This document shows, in pieces, positions 33,072 through 44,344 of a DNA stretch of 64,000 nucleotides. The translations under genes were made by a program, and so were the position numbers. The notes beneath the pieces are model-generated. The model ran no database searches and had not been told where the DNA came from. It worked only from the letters and a program-made list of their open reading frames with translations. Position 1 is the first letter of the stretch. Each line of letters starts with the position of its first letter. Source of the stretch: Whitmania pigra (Eukaryota; Annelida; Clitellata; Hirudinida; Haemopidae); assembly GCA_021613335.1 (NCBI GenBank), contig JAJTWR010000315.1, forward strand, positions 1 through 64,000. Direction: 5' to 3'.

Positions 33072-33389
33072 TTACGCCATATACTGATTAAGTATACAAG
33101 AAATTTTAGATTTATCTGCATTTCCTGTAATCTGCTGAACTACTTTCCCGTCTTTTATAAAGAGCATAGCAGGAAGGCTTGTTACAAAGTATTTGCTTGA
33201 TATGCTAGGAAAAGTTTCAACATTTACTTTTAAAAATATAACATTGGAATACGACTTCTCCAAAGAGTCAATAACAGACGATATAGCTTTACACGGCATA
33301 CACCAAGTAGCATAAAAGTCTATAACATAGCTCTTTGCCTTTGAAATATAAGATTCAAACTCTTCTGTTGTTTTTATGTCTATTACCAT
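33072..33389 (-). CDS. trxA: Thioredoxin
   Basis: 105-codon dithiol oxidoreductase, one of the few uninterrupted frames in the window. It has the strands and FYATWCMPCKAI active site, cis-Pro in TSLPAMLF, and the KDGKVVQQITG turn. The redox motif is CMPC, not the canonical CGPC; a residue change between the cysteines is known to shift redox potential in this family. ATG 33389 has AAGGAAT upstream, and a promoter is visible at 33441-33468. Confidence 0.95.
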   Translation of the reverse strand: MVIDIKTTEEFESYISKAKSYVIDFYATWCMPCKAISSVIDSLEKSYSNVIFLKVNVETFPSISSKYFVTSLPAMLFIKDGKVVQQITGNADKSKISCILNQYMA

Positions 33390-33440
33390 AGAAATGATTC
33401 CTTATTTAAAAAATATTGCGTTATTGTCGCAACGTAAAAT

Positions 33441-33468
33441 ACTATAATATATTTTGCTTTTATTTCAA
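33441..33468 (-). promoter_or_regulatory. Promoter of the thioredoxin gene
   Basis: On the minus strand TTGAAA (33468-33463) and TATAGT (33446-33441) with a 16-nt spacer, about 50 nt before the trx ATG. The rest of 33390-33797 holds no gene I can support; a stop-free minus stretch near 33400-33570 overlaps this promoter and lacks a start. Confidence 0.5.
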
Positions 33469-33797
33469 GTATTGTATTACCATTATATGCCTGTTTTACT
33501 ATGTTTACTTCTAAATTTAAGTGTTCTTTTTGGCGGGGTTGTGCATATATTTTTACTTTTAAAACAAATTTAAAGATATTTGTAAAACAGGTTAAAATTA
33601 TTATTAATAGGTTTATTTTTATGTTTTTTATTGTATTTTACAGTATTTAGAACACTATTCATACTTTAATTATCGCAATTTATATTGTAATAGTTTTTTA
33701 AGCGATATATAGTCCTATTTTAATAATTTATGCCTACTAAATATTATTTTTTAAAAAAAATATGTATTTGTTTCTTCTATTTTTCTTACTTTCCTCA

Positions 33798-34655
33798 TTA
33801 AGTGACCTTTATAGCATATAGTTCTTCATCGATTTCTGTTTTTTATATTTTCCGGACGAAATCTCATTTGAAAAGCATAAAGAACAAGACTGGAATTCAT
33901 ATCCAAATATTATTTGTCGGCATACTGCTGTAGCCATATTTTATAAACTCATAGTTATATTTTGACACGTTGCATTTTTATAATTTCCATCATTTAAGAA
34001 ATTAGTGTAATCTTCATTATCATACCATATACCTATAGAATATTTATCATAAAGCATTTTCCAAGGAAACTTAGGTCCTGGGTCTTGTTTACGAGTGGGG
34101 AAACATCGCTATGCCCAATACATTTTTAGGGTGTATATTATATCTTTTTATAATGTCTTTAAGCAAAAATGCCAGTTTTTCAATTTGTACTTCATCATAA
34201 GAAGTGTAGCTATCGTATGGAAGAAATCTGAAATAATCTTTACTTGTGGTTTTATTTTCGCCTGAAATATTAATAACCATTATGAACTATCTCTATACCT
34301 ATAGAAGTGTCGTTCATAGAAACTCTTCCTTCAAATGTCGACTCTCCCGCATGCCATGCTCTGTATTTTTCATCTACAAGATTATATATAGGCTCTTTTG
34401 CTTCACTTGTTATAAGGTAATGAGAGATACATTTTCACCTTTAAGTATTTTTAAAGATAAGCATCATTAGCATAAGTGTAGGGAATTATTATATGACGTA
34501 TTCTTTCACTCTTTGCTCCTGCTTCATGCTTTTTGCTATCTATTTTATATTTTTTTTTATTGTGTCTGACATAGTTTTGCAGAACAAGCCGAAAGCATAA
34601 AGATTATTAAAATTAAAGCTGTAAATATTTTTTTGTAGTTTCTCTTTATTAACAT
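33798..34655 (-). CDS. N-acetylmuramoyl-L-alanine amidase, lipoprotein (Amidase_2)
   Basis: Peptidoglycan-cleaving zinc amidase of the AmpD/T7-lysozyme family, about 286 codons, recovered across frames. The N-terminus is a lipoprotein signal (LILIIFMLSACSAK, Cys after LSA). The catalytic domain shows IRHIIIPYT where members have HxxxHxT, YRAWHAGES, the family segment SIGIEIVHNG, and VLGHSDVSPLVNKTQDPGP with the third zinc ligand. The end YAFQMRFRPENI resembles the peptidoglycan-binding tail of long AmiD-type proteins. This architecture suggests an outer-envelope amidase for wall recycling. Breaks near 34540, 34440, 34275, 34110, 33960, 33910 and 33840. It follows the CHAT-domain gene and may share its operon. 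Confidence 0.8.
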
Positions 34656-34679
34656 TTTTAAGTCCGATTAAAATAATAA

Positions 34680-36038
34680 TTACAAACAATTGGATACCAT
34701 TAAACTTGTAACGCAAAAAATTTTCACATTCAAGAGAAGCAAAATAAAAAGCTTCGGCAGTATTTACTCTAAACTCTATATGAAAAATATTCTCCTAAAA
34801 TGCTTTCGCGAAATTGCAAGAGAGAGTATCTGAAAACTTTCCCTATCCTGATACAACGGTTTTCACATCTGAATCCAATAAACTTTTAACTAATACGTCT
34901 TCTTCTTCCACATCAGAGCATAAGCTTAAAAATACCAGAAGGGGAGGTTTTTTGAAGAGAGTTAATCTCTTTTAAAACAAGTTATCTTTAAGTATTATTC
35001 CGCCTTTTAAACCGTGAGTTATAATATGAACAATATCGTATTTTCTAAAAAACCTATTGTTTGAGAATAATCAAAAGAACTGTAAAAACTTCTATATTAA
35101 CAAACTCATTTTTAAGACTTTCAATATGAGAAACTTTCTTTTCATCTTTATCAAGTTCATCGAAATCCGCACATTTAATTTTAAGCACTGCGACAGATAT
35201 TTTTGTTTTACCTTTATATTCATTAGTAGATATATCAAAGAATGCTGTATCTTTTTTTTGCGGGGGAAGTTTTTTCGAATATATATATGAAAAAGTTATT
35301 ACACTTGAAAAAAATATTATTGAAACTTAAAATCTCCCACGGTATTTTTAAAGCATTTTCATCAAGCGATAAAAAATAACTCTGTAAAAAGAGAGTATAT
35401 AATTTTTAAAATCAGAATCAGGTTAAGCATATTTGCAATATCACGTCCAAGCTCAAGATAGCTTTTCTTTTTTATTTTTTTCACTGCCTGCTATAGAGAG
35501 TAGATTTTTATATTTCTCATACATATTTTGATAAGCCTCTTTCGAAAAACGGACTTTTCTTATTATTTCATAAAAGTGCGGATAGGTTTCAACAGCTTTA
35601 TATATTATAAAATCTTTTTTTCATTTCGACAGATAAATATGTTTGAAGAAGTGGCTTGTTTATTATATTAAGTTTTGTTTTTAATTTTATAAATATATTT
35701 TCTTCCACTTGCGAAATTAAAAAATCTTTGTGTTTTGTTTTATCATAATAGTAAATACTGCGCCTTAATTTTTTTCTTTACTTTCTACATTAAAGCAAAA
35801 ATATTTTCGTTTTTTTCTTTTGTCGGTGTTGTTAAATCGAGTTCTATATTCCATATAGTCTGCTGTTAAATAATCATACAGAAAGAATATAATTAACAGA
35901 AAGTTTCAATTTTTTAAGTTTTTTTTACTTCACTCTTTTTTACAGAGACTTCTTTGAAATCTTTTTTTAATTCTTTGTGAGATAAAAAATATCTCTCTCT
36001 TGTGGAATAATAAATAAATTATTTTCTTCAAAAGTCAT
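34680..36038 (-). CDS. CHAT-domain (caspase-like) protein
   Basis: Recovered only by reading across frames; no open stretch exceeds about 70 codons. The C-terminal half follows the CHAT pattern: LDENALKIPWEILSF (about 35340), a central strand with KISVAVLKIKCADFDEL, KYDIVHIITHGLKGGI holding the catalytic His (about 35020), then FLSLCSDVEEEDVLVKSLLD with the catalytic Cys (about 34930) and a region VKTVVSG. The N-terminal half (MTFEENNLFIIPQERDIF, later EIIRKVRFSKEAYQNMYEKY) is unlike known TPR-CHAT effectors and I recognise no domain in it. Start ATG 36038; the end is uncertain, with a stop at 34680-34682 in one frame and a longer frame running into the amidase gene. Substrate unknown. Confidence 0.65.
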
Positions 36039-36168
36039 TATGTATATTGTATTTTGAAAATTAAATACTGTCAATTTAACTTGTAATACAATATAAAACA
36101 ATACACATTTTTATTTTATAAAGATTTCTATATTTGAAAGTTTTAAAAAATAAAATATTATATAGTCT

Positions 36169-37583
36169 ATGAAAACTTATAGTAAAAAACTATCTGATAA
36201 CTTAATAACAGATTTTGTAATAAAAAAACGAAATTATTTTTGAAAATATAAAAACAAAAAAACTCTATAGATGTAAAAAATAAAACTCTGGCAATAGCAT
36301 ATTCTTCGGGTGTAGACTCTTCGGCACTTTTTTACACAATGCTAAAGTTAAAAGAGATATATGGTATAAAAATAATTCTTCTTCATGTGAATTAATATTT
36401 AAGAGAATTGATTCTGTAAAAGATAAATTATTTGCCGAAAAAAACGCCAAAGAAAACAACACTGAGATATTTGTCAATGAAGTAAATAATAAAAAATTGA
36501 AAATAAAATACACAACTTCTAGCAAGAGAAATACGGTATAATTTTTTTAATAAATTATATAGAGAAAAAAAGTTTGATTACTTGCTAACCGCTCACCACA
36601 AAGATGACCTTGTAGAGACATTAATTTTCAGAATGTGTAAAGGGTCAGGTACTGAAATTATAATCTATGAAAAGTGTAAATAAATATATTCTTCGCCCAT
36701 TTATGGATATTTATAAAAAAGATATTTTAGAGTATGTAAAAATAAATAATATTTGCTACAGAGAGGATGTGACGAATAAAAAAAATAAATATAAAAGAAA
36801 CAAAATACGTAATGTTGTAATTCCTCTACTTGAAAAAAAATACAAATGCCAAAGAAAACATTATTGACTTTTGTGAGATGACGTATACTGAAAGTATGTT
36901 TTAAGAAAAAAAGTTGATAGTGCATTTAATAAAATAACAGAAGGTGAAAACAAAATATAAAAGAGCTTGGAAAATATAATGAAACCATTAAAAATAAAAT
37001 AATAAAAAAACTCTTCTATATAAATAAAACAGAGATTACAAAGAAAAGAATAGAAGAGACAAAAAAAATAATTCTCTCGAAAAAAACCAAATATAAAACT
37101 TCTGCTTGACGGAAAGTATTTAAAAAAAGAGTATGACTTTTTATATTTTTCAAAAGCAAAAGAAAACAAAGATACGGTAAATATAAAAGAAAAATATAAA
37201 TCATAGATAAAGACGGAATATATAAGTTTTTGATATTTCCATAGAAGTTAGAAAATTAGAAAACACACAAAATATAATTTAAAAGATGGAAATATATATT
37301 TAGATATAAATTATCCCATTATAATACGAAGCAGAAAAGAAGGAGACTATATAAAAAAAGTTTTCCTGAAGGCAAAAAAATGAAAATAAAAAAACTATTC
37401 ATAGAAAAAAAAATAGCGATAGAAAAAAGAGATAGTGTACCAATAATAGAAAAAGATGGACTTGTAGCTGCTGTGTGTTTTAATTTTTTAGAAGAACATA
37501 AAGCATCATTAAACGAGTGTCATCATTGTTTTCTGTTAAAAATAATAAAGAATGTTCTTTTAATTTTAATTACTTTAATATGA
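36169..37583 (+). CDS. tilS: tRNA(Ile)-lysidine synthase
   Basis: ATP-pyrophosphatase that converts C34 of the CAU-anticodon tRNA-Ile to lysidine. Seen across frames: the PP-loop AIAYSSGVDSSAL (usual SGGxDS reads SSGVDS), TAHHKDDLVETLIFRM, KYILRPFMDIYKKDILEYV, YREDVTNKKNKYKRNKIRN, and the C-terminal domain IIIRSRKEGDYIKK then KKLFIEKKIAIEKRDSVPII. Length near 470 codons is normal. The gene is essential in most bacteria, so its eight or more breaks are unlikely to be real. It diverges from the CHAT gene with a 130-nt gap. Confidence 0.88.
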
Positions 37584-37658
37584 TTGATATAAATAGAAAA
37601 TTAATTAATTCAAATTATGATTGTATATTTATGACTTAATTTTATTTAAAAGGATTTA

Positions 37659-38606
37659 TTATTTTTTATTTTTTAGAATGCTTATTGGAGTAAGTATTAA
37701 GTATGAAAAAATAAAGTTTATAAAACTTATTACAGAAGAAAATAAAAGAATTATAAGCATTGTATTTATCAACATAGAAATAGACTTTTCTGCAGAGGCT
37801 AAACCAAAGGCAAAGTTTTTCATAATACCGCTTAAAGTTATAAGCGATAAAGCTGTATTTAATATTAGAAGAGAAGCAAATATAACTACAACTCCATAAA
37901 CCGCATGTTTAAGGTCGGCAGGGCTTAACTCCATATGAGAAGCTATACATATACACACATACAAAAATACCCAAAAATAAAGTTCTTTAAAATACATATT
38001 TTTTATTATAACTTCAAATATATTTTTTATAATAGACGTACTCAAAGAAAACATATAAAAAGTTTTTAGCATTGCATTTTTAATAACCGATAAAACATTT
38101 TCTGTATCTATAGTATCAGTAAATGCATAGCTTGTGTTTATGTTTTTAAATACTGTATTTTTTTATTTTTCAGGAGATAGCATATAGAGCATTAAATAAA
38201 TAATAATTGATCCGATAATTATTGGGGCTACACCTATAAAAAAATTACCAGCTTGTTGATACCAACTTTTTGTATTATAGCTGTGAAGAACATATCCCGC
38301 AGTATTATCTCCACGTTTTATATTGAAAAGTTTTATATCATCTACTTTATGATTAAACAAAACACAAAATAAAGCGTGGGAAAGTTCATGCACAGGCGTT
38401 CCAATCCACCCTGTTATAAAAAGTTCGGCACGGCTTCCCAAAACTATAGCGTAAACTTTTCTTGTTAGAGTTGAAAGTACATAGAGTACAAAACCAAATA
38501 TTATTATATTTCCAAATAGTGAAAAAATCTGTACAAATGTTTTACTTAAAATATAGACTATAAAATATATTACACTGTTTATCATAACAATATAATATAT
38601 CGGCAT
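37659..38606 (-). CDS. Membrane-embedded zinc metalloprotease-like protein
   Basis: About 316 codons with several helices. WIGTPVHELSHALFCVLF carries an HExxH zinc motif inside a hydrophobic segment, as in site-2-type or M50-like proteins; a second block ASHMELSPADLKHAVYGV near 37920 resembles the conserved SHMxLSPxDLKGA element of such proteins. The segments 38163-38606 and 37659-38072 are joined by one break near 38100-38160. A second NPDG ligand was not found, so the protease assignment is provisional. It is downstream of the gpsA-nadD pair on the same strand. Confidence 0.6.
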
Positions 38607-38692
38607 TTTTTTTTATTTAATAGCTAATAATTAACTTCTCAATATTAAATAAAAGTGGATAAAAATAACACAAAATTAGACTTTTTAAACAA

Positions 38693-38901
38693 TCAATACT
38701 TTAATTTATTTATAACACTTTTAATAAAGCCGTTACCGCAAAACTTTTTTAAGGAGTGTTGATAGTATAGATTATGAATATTTTCGATAACAGTAGCATT
38801 TGTCAAAGTTAAAACTTTGAAAGTCTTTTTGAATCTTTCTCTCTTTCTTTTATAATGTTAAAGTATTTTTTTATTTTGTCAAATGATATGTCTGTGCACA
38901 T
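38693..38901 (-). CDS. Possible small hypothetical protein
   Basis: Two adjacent frames (MCTDISFDKIKKYFNIIK, then TNATVIENIHNLYYQHS) read as one protein of about 70 residues if a break near 38810 is allowed. Basic and helical, no recognised family. It lies between nadD and the membrane protease gene. The start at 38901 is arbitrary; the same frame is open 30 nt further upstream without a start codon. Confidence 0.3.
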
Positions 38902-38932
38902 AGTATGTACGCTGAACTTACATAAATTGCTA

Positions 38933-39567
38933 TTAAAGTTTATTTCGATAAAGAGAGTTTTTTTCTATATATTCATAAACTAAATCAGGTAGATAATATC
39001 TTACACTTATATTTTTTTTTATATTTTCTCTTATTAAACTTGATGAGATATCAAAACGAGGAGCTGTTACGGTTTTAATTTTATATTTTTTTATGTTCTC
39101 AAAATATTTTTTGTTTACTTCTTTTAGATTTTCACTTCTGTTTACACATATATATTTGATAGCGATGATACTTCTTCGGGTTCTCTCCATTTATGAAAAT
39201 CTTCAATTAAGTCGCTGCCTATTAAAAGTCCGAGCTTGCCTTTTATGTCTTTATAGTTTTCATACATATATTTAAGTGTATCTATTGTGTAGGATACTTT
39301 GTTTTTTTTAAGTTCGTATTCTTCTACAGAAAAATTTTTATTTTTTTCAATTGCAAGTTTTATCATTGAGAGACGGTCTGTATCTTTTATCTCTCCGCTT
39401 ATTTTTTTGTGAGGCGGTATTTTTGATGGGATAAAAATAACTCTGTCATATTTAAGAATTGATGAGAGAGTACTTGCTGTTATAAGGTGTCCTAAGTGTA
39501 TGGGGTCAAATGTTCCGCCGAATATTAATGTTTTTATTTTTTTATTTGTTTGTGTATTTTTTTTCAT
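38933..39567 (-). CDS. nadD: Nicotinate-nucleotide adenylyltransferase
   Basis: Transfers AMP to nicotinate mononucleotide in NAD synthesis. Nucleotidyltransferase motifs: IFGGTFDPIHLGHL near the N-terminus, IPPHKKI, LIGSDLIEDFHKW, and FDISSSLIRENI near the C-terminus. About 211 codons, normal. One break near 39145. It begins 23 nt after gpsA ends and is probably cotranscribed. Confidence 0.95.
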
Positions 39568-39589
39568 AATAAGTAATTACAAAATTATT

Positions 39590-40595
39590 TTATCTATTCA
39601 TTTCATCTTTTGAGTTTCTGCTCATTAATTCTTTTATAGCTTCTCTTGGTGTGAGTTTATTAAACAAAACATCATAAACCGCTTTTGTTATAGGCATTGA
39701 TATATTATGTTCCCTTGAATATTTTTCCGCAGCCTGTACCGCATAAACCCCTTCTGCTACTTGACCACGATTTTCTTTTTGTATCTCTTCATAGGTTTTT
39801 GCCTTTTGCAAGAGAAAAACCCAGTCTGTTATTTCTGCTTAATTTACTTGAACAAGTTACTATTAGGTCACCCACGCCCGCAAGTCCGTATATAGTCTCT
39901 GCCATGCCCCTTTATGTATAGCAAATCTTTTTATCTCTGTAAGCCCTCTGGTTATGAGAGCTGCTTTTGTATTGTCTCCAAGCTCAAGTCCATCTATTAT
40001 ACCGCCCCGTATTGCTATAATATTTTTTAATGCCCCCGCAATCTCAACACCTTTTTGATCGCTTAAGCTGTATACTCTAAACTTTGGCGGCATCATAAAA
40101 TAGTCTCTTATGTATTCTGAAACTCCCAGACTGTCCGCTATAACAACAGCAGTAGGAAGTCCTTTAGCAACTCTTCTGCGTGAGAAGGTCCCGATATCGT
40201 AAGTATATGTTTTACATTTGGCATAACAGCTTTGGCAACTTCGCTCATTGTTTTTCCGCTTTCTCTTTCAAGCCCTTTTGTAGCTATAACTATAATTGAT
40301 TCTCTTTTTACATATTTCGAAAGCTCACAACTTGTATCTTTAAACGCAAAAGACGGTACCGTAATAATTATAATATTTTTATTTTTTACAGCATCTTCAA
40401 TAGATTGAGTTAAAGCAATATTTTTATTTATTTCTATATCTTTAAGATAGTTTTCGCTTTTACCGTATTTGCTTATATTTTCATAATTTTCTTTTGAATG
40501 CACCCAAAGTGTTACCGCGTGTCTTTGCCAAAAAGATTAGCGAGTGCAAGACCGAATCCGCCTGCTCCTATAATACCTATATCAATATTTCCCAA
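39590..40595 (-). CDS. gpsA: Glycerol-3-phosphate dehydrogenase [NAD(P)+]
   Basis: Makes sn-glycerol 3-phosphate for phospholipids. The dinucleotide site is [29 protein letters not shown], the catalytic Lys in GALKNIIAI, and [14 protein letters not shown] are all in place. About 335 codons. The best start is TTG 40595 ([12 protein letters not shown]) behind GAAGGAAG; no ATG fits. Breaks near 40540, 40500, 40160, 39885 and 39815. Confidence 0.93.
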
Positions 40596-40716
40596 AATAT
40601 TCTTCCTTCAAAACAATTATTTTTTTGAAATTGAATTATAGAGTATAATATTTATTTATCAAGATATAGTTTTTTATTGAAAGGTTTAATTCTTAAATGC
40701 AAAAGAAAAATAAAAT

Positions 40717-40755
40717 ATAAAAAAGCGCATACGAAAAAAATATCCGTATACGCTT
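40717..40755 (-). terminator. Intrinsic terminator after the FMN-binding protein gene
   Basis: Arms AAGCGTATACG and CGTATGCGCTT on the minus strand (40755-40745 and 40733-40723) followed by a T run. Confidence 0.75.
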
Positions 40756-40772
40756 AATATAAATGCAATTTT

Positions 40773-41122
40773 TTATATTTTTTGCAGGTGTCATTTTTGT
40801 AAGAGCGTCTGTAACAACTCCTTTCCAAGTAGCGCCTGTTACTCCGTCCGCATCAATTTTATTTGCTTCAATCATTTTTTAAACTGAGCTTTGCCTCTTG
40901 TAGGTCCGCTTTTGTGAGCATATTTTGTAAGCGTAACATCATAAGTTTTCCGCCCGCCACTGTAACTACTCCTATGTAATCACCTTTCTTACCTGAGTAA
41001 TTGGCGGAATATGTTCCGATATATTTTCCGTCAGGTATTTTTGTTATGTCTACAGATTTTGACTGTGCAAAAACAATCATTGAAAATGTAAACACAGCTA
41101 CTATAATTAATAGTTTTTTCAT
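40773..41122 (-). CDS. Secreted FMN-binding domain protein
   Basis: About 116 codons. A signal peptide (KLLIIVAVFTFSMIVFA, cleavage near AQS) is followed by DGKYIGTYSANYSGKKGDYIGVVTVAGGK, the fold's first strands, and ADGVTGATWKG, which resembles the DxxSGAT site where FMN is bound covalently through Thr. Such domains occur in electron-transfer proteins outside the membrane. Breaks near 40880 and probably 40780: as written the frame runs on to 40693 through the terminator, so I place the stop at 40773-40775. Confidence 0.75.
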
Positions 41123-41210
41123 ATATCTATCTCCTTAATTAATTTTTTATATAATTTACACTATATTTTAAAATTATCTATAGGCAATAATAATTTAAAA
41201 TATAGTTACT

Positions 41211-42605
41211 TTAACTTAAATCTGTAATGTTTTTAACCCACTTTTCTTTTTTAAGTAATATCTTTCCGATTGCGGCTTTCACAAAAATCATGGTTTTAAC
41301 TATACCGAAAAGGCAACAGGACCGATGCTTGTATATTTTGTAAGTAATATTGCTCCGGGAACAAACAATAATAAAGTTACAGGAACATCAACTATAACAC
41401 CGAAAAGTGTATCACCTCCCGAACGAGAAATTGCAAATTGAGCATTTAAATAAGTCCATATAGGCATATAACAAGCTATGAGTATTACAAGACCGCGGGT
41501 TATGTTTTTTGCATCCAAGTTAAATTTGAAAAAACAATAGGAATAAATAATGTTGATGATGCCTGAACAATACCGACAAAGCCGCCAGCTATAATAGAAC
41601 CATACATAATCCATCTTGCCTTCTGCCTTGCCAAAGTAATATCGCCCCTGCCAAGAGTGCCCCCGACAATGACTGCCGTGGCGACATGTACTCCTTGAAA
41701 AACAAGATAAAAAAATATTTGCTATGGTAAATCCTCCCGCCATACCTGCCACTGTTTCCGAGCCTCCTCTACTGTTATAAAGAGAGGTCATAAACATTTC
41801 GCTTAATCCCCAAGAATCTCTCCGACAAACATCATACTTGATTTTCTAAGCATATCCAAAAAGACTTTTATTCTTATCTTGAAAGCTCTCTTGTGCGTAC
41901 ATAAAAATCTTCGGGACGTAATTTTATATAGGCAAAAAAAGTGTCATCTCTACAACGCGCGCTATAACCGTAGCTACCCCCGCCCACCATCTCTTCCAAA
42001 CGAGGCGCTCCGAAATTTCCGTATATCAAAATATAATTTAAAAAAAGTATTCACTCCTGTCGCTATAACAGAAATAATAAGCGGTATTTTCGGTTTACCC
42101 GTTTCTCTGTATGATGTACCTATCGCTCCCGATATTGCTATAGGTATACAGCTAAAAGAAACAACCCCTCATATATTTTGCCACTTGATGTAACTATCAC
42201 CTTGTGCGGCATTTCCGTGAGTCATTATTTTTATAAAAAACTCTGGAAAAATTAAAATAGAAGCCATATAAAATGCGGATATTTAAAATAGGGAACAACA
42301 TTTTAAATCTAAATGCCTGCTGCATTCCGAGTATATTTTAGCCCCTTTATTTGAGCCATATATATACCGCCTGCACCGTAGAAAGTCATAATAAGTACAA
42401 GATAAAAAAAAGTTCACCTGATTTGACACATTAACAGCTGCCATTTTAGCATCGCCAAGACCTGCCACCATAAAATTATCAACAAGTGATACAAGACCAT
42501 AATGAGTTGTTGAAGCATAACAGGAGCTGCTATTTTTATACACGATTTGTAAAAGTCAAAATTACCTAAACGTGTTAATTTATTTCCACTTAATTCAGTA
42601 GACAT
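41211..42605 (-). CDS. MATE-family efflux transporter
   Basis: Second MATE protein of the window, about 464 codons. The N-terminus reads LGNFDFYKSCIKIAAPVMLQQL, then VSLVDNFMVAGLGDAKMAAVNVSNQVNF, the classic first-repeat motif; later AGGFTIANIF and LFVPGAILLTKYTSIGPVAFS. The C-terminus ends WVKNITDLS at 41211-41213. Heavily broken, mostly between 41790 and 42420. No neighbour indicates the substrate. Confidence 0.88.
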
Positions 42606-42877
42606 AGTTTTAATATTCCTATAAATTTAAGATTTAATTTTTAAGATTTTTTTAATACGGAAAAAAGTTCTTTAATAAAAAAAACAGGCCAGTGTATAAA
42701 GCTACATTATATACTTTACAACTAATAAAATATTTTTAATTTAAAGTCAAAGTAAAAATGTATGAGTGATTTGTTTGAGGTGATTATATTAATATTGACT
42801 TTATCGATTTTAAATATAGCATAATAGAAATTACTTTAATTGATTTTAAAGTTTTAATATTTATAAAGGCTTTATTT

Positions 42878-43513
42878 ATGAAAAAGAAAATAATCTCTTT
42901 TATTTTTGTCTTTATTTTCAGTATTTTATCTTGTTCTTCTTCAAAACAGAAATACATAAGTTTGGCAATCTATATTTGAAAATACCGACAAGTTTCAAAC
43001 CTACAAGTTTTATACTTAAAAATGATATAGCAAAATACGTCTCTTCATATACCGCATTCGATTATAAAAACACAAGATGCAATATTTACGTATTTGACAC
43101 AAGATATAAAAAGAATATTACAATATGCTCGACTTGAAAAAATCAGCGGAAGGCGTAAAAGAGATTTAAACATAATAATACAATTCGTGAGTTTTCTATA
43201 AAAGAGCAAAATATTAGATATAGGCGGTATTCAAGGTTATTATGCAAAGTGTGAGTTTTTCTATGGACCAAATAAGACTATAGCGGATATTGCGATATTT
43301 CTAGACGAAGGAATACTTCAAATTATCGGTGTCTATAACAAAAGTCATAAATTGTCGGGTAGAATAATAGGTGATATTATAGGCTCTGTTACAAACAAAG
43401 CTCTAATTAATTTATATTACTCCATACAAATTATTTATTTACGGTTTTATAAAGCAATATATCTAAACATAAATATGGCGTGGCATACATTGGAGACTAT
43501 TAATAGAAAATAA
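42878..43513 (+). CDS. Hypothetical lipoprotein
   Basis: Signal sequence ISFIFVFIFSILSCSSS with lipobox LSC places it in the envelope. The mature part (IPTSFKPTSFILKNDIAKYV, then GGIQGYYAKCEFFYGPNKTI and DEGILQIIGVYNKSHKLSG) looks like a small beta-rich domain; I do not recognise the family. Breaks near 42940, 43135 and 43200. The tail after SVTNK may not be real, so the stop could be earlier than 43513. Confidence 0.55.
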
Positions 43514-43543
43514 ATATGGGAAGAAATAAACTATATTTTTTAT

Positions 43544-44134
43544 TTATTCCATACATTGCAAGTCGATAAAAAACCATAGCAATTGTGAGTACCAAAAAAA
43601 CCTGTAAGATAGACTACCATACCGTATTCACCTACTGTATCAATTATTTTATGTATGGCAACAATCCATATCCAGTTTAATATAAGATATAATTGTCTCT
43701 CCTATATCTCTCCATATGTAGGCAAGATAAGAGCGTATTGAAATACCTATTATAGCAGAGCGGTTATAATACCGAAAAATGTCCACCCCCAACCGCCTTT
43801 TAATGTTATTAAACATAGCGGCATATAAGTTCCCCAAATAACCATAATAAAAAATGCATGAGACAGTCTAAAGAAAACTTTTTTGCCTTATAGCTAAAAG
43901 GAAAAAAAAAATGATATATAGATGTTATTATATAAAACACAGATAAAAATCCGGCTACAAAGAAAATGATGTTATGTAGACACCATCACTTGATAATTTT
44001 ATAAGAATGACAAGTGTTGTTATGGAAAGCAAGGCACATATTATACATATAACAGCGCAGGTTTTTGACAGTTTGTTTTTTATTATATCTTTTCCAAACA
44101 TAGTTTTGGTATTTTGTTTATTTATATTATTCAT
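43544..44134 (-). CDS. TrhA/haemolysin III-family (PAQR) membrane protein
   Basis: Seven-helix PAQR protein, about 197 codons, recovered across frames. Diagnostic stretches: ITSIYHFF (the SxxYH element), RLSHAFFIMVIWGTYMPLCLI, LKGGWGWTFFGII, and the C-terminal FFWYSQLLWFFID. In other bacteria such proteins affect membrane fluidity; the old name haemolysin III does not establish a toxin role. The usual DH in the second motif reads SH here. Breaks near 43990, 43900, 43850, 43770, 43720 and 43590. Confidence 0.7.
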
Positions 44135-44344
44135 AATTAATCTAATAAGTATAATATACTTGGCATAAAAAGTAAATAAGTCAATTATTTAAAATAATAT
44201 ATTTGTATTATAATTCAGTGATTTTATGAATAATTTGATAAGAAAAAATCACATAAATAACAATTTTGCATTATATATGTGTTGCTTTATATAGGGTTTT
44301 GTATTATTATGTCATAAGTAATTATAATGTGGATTTTAACAGTT

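Noticed and set aside
43544..44134. Haemolysin III as a virulence toxin
   Set aside because: The family is a seven-helix PAQR membrane protein; the name does not demonstrate toxin activity.
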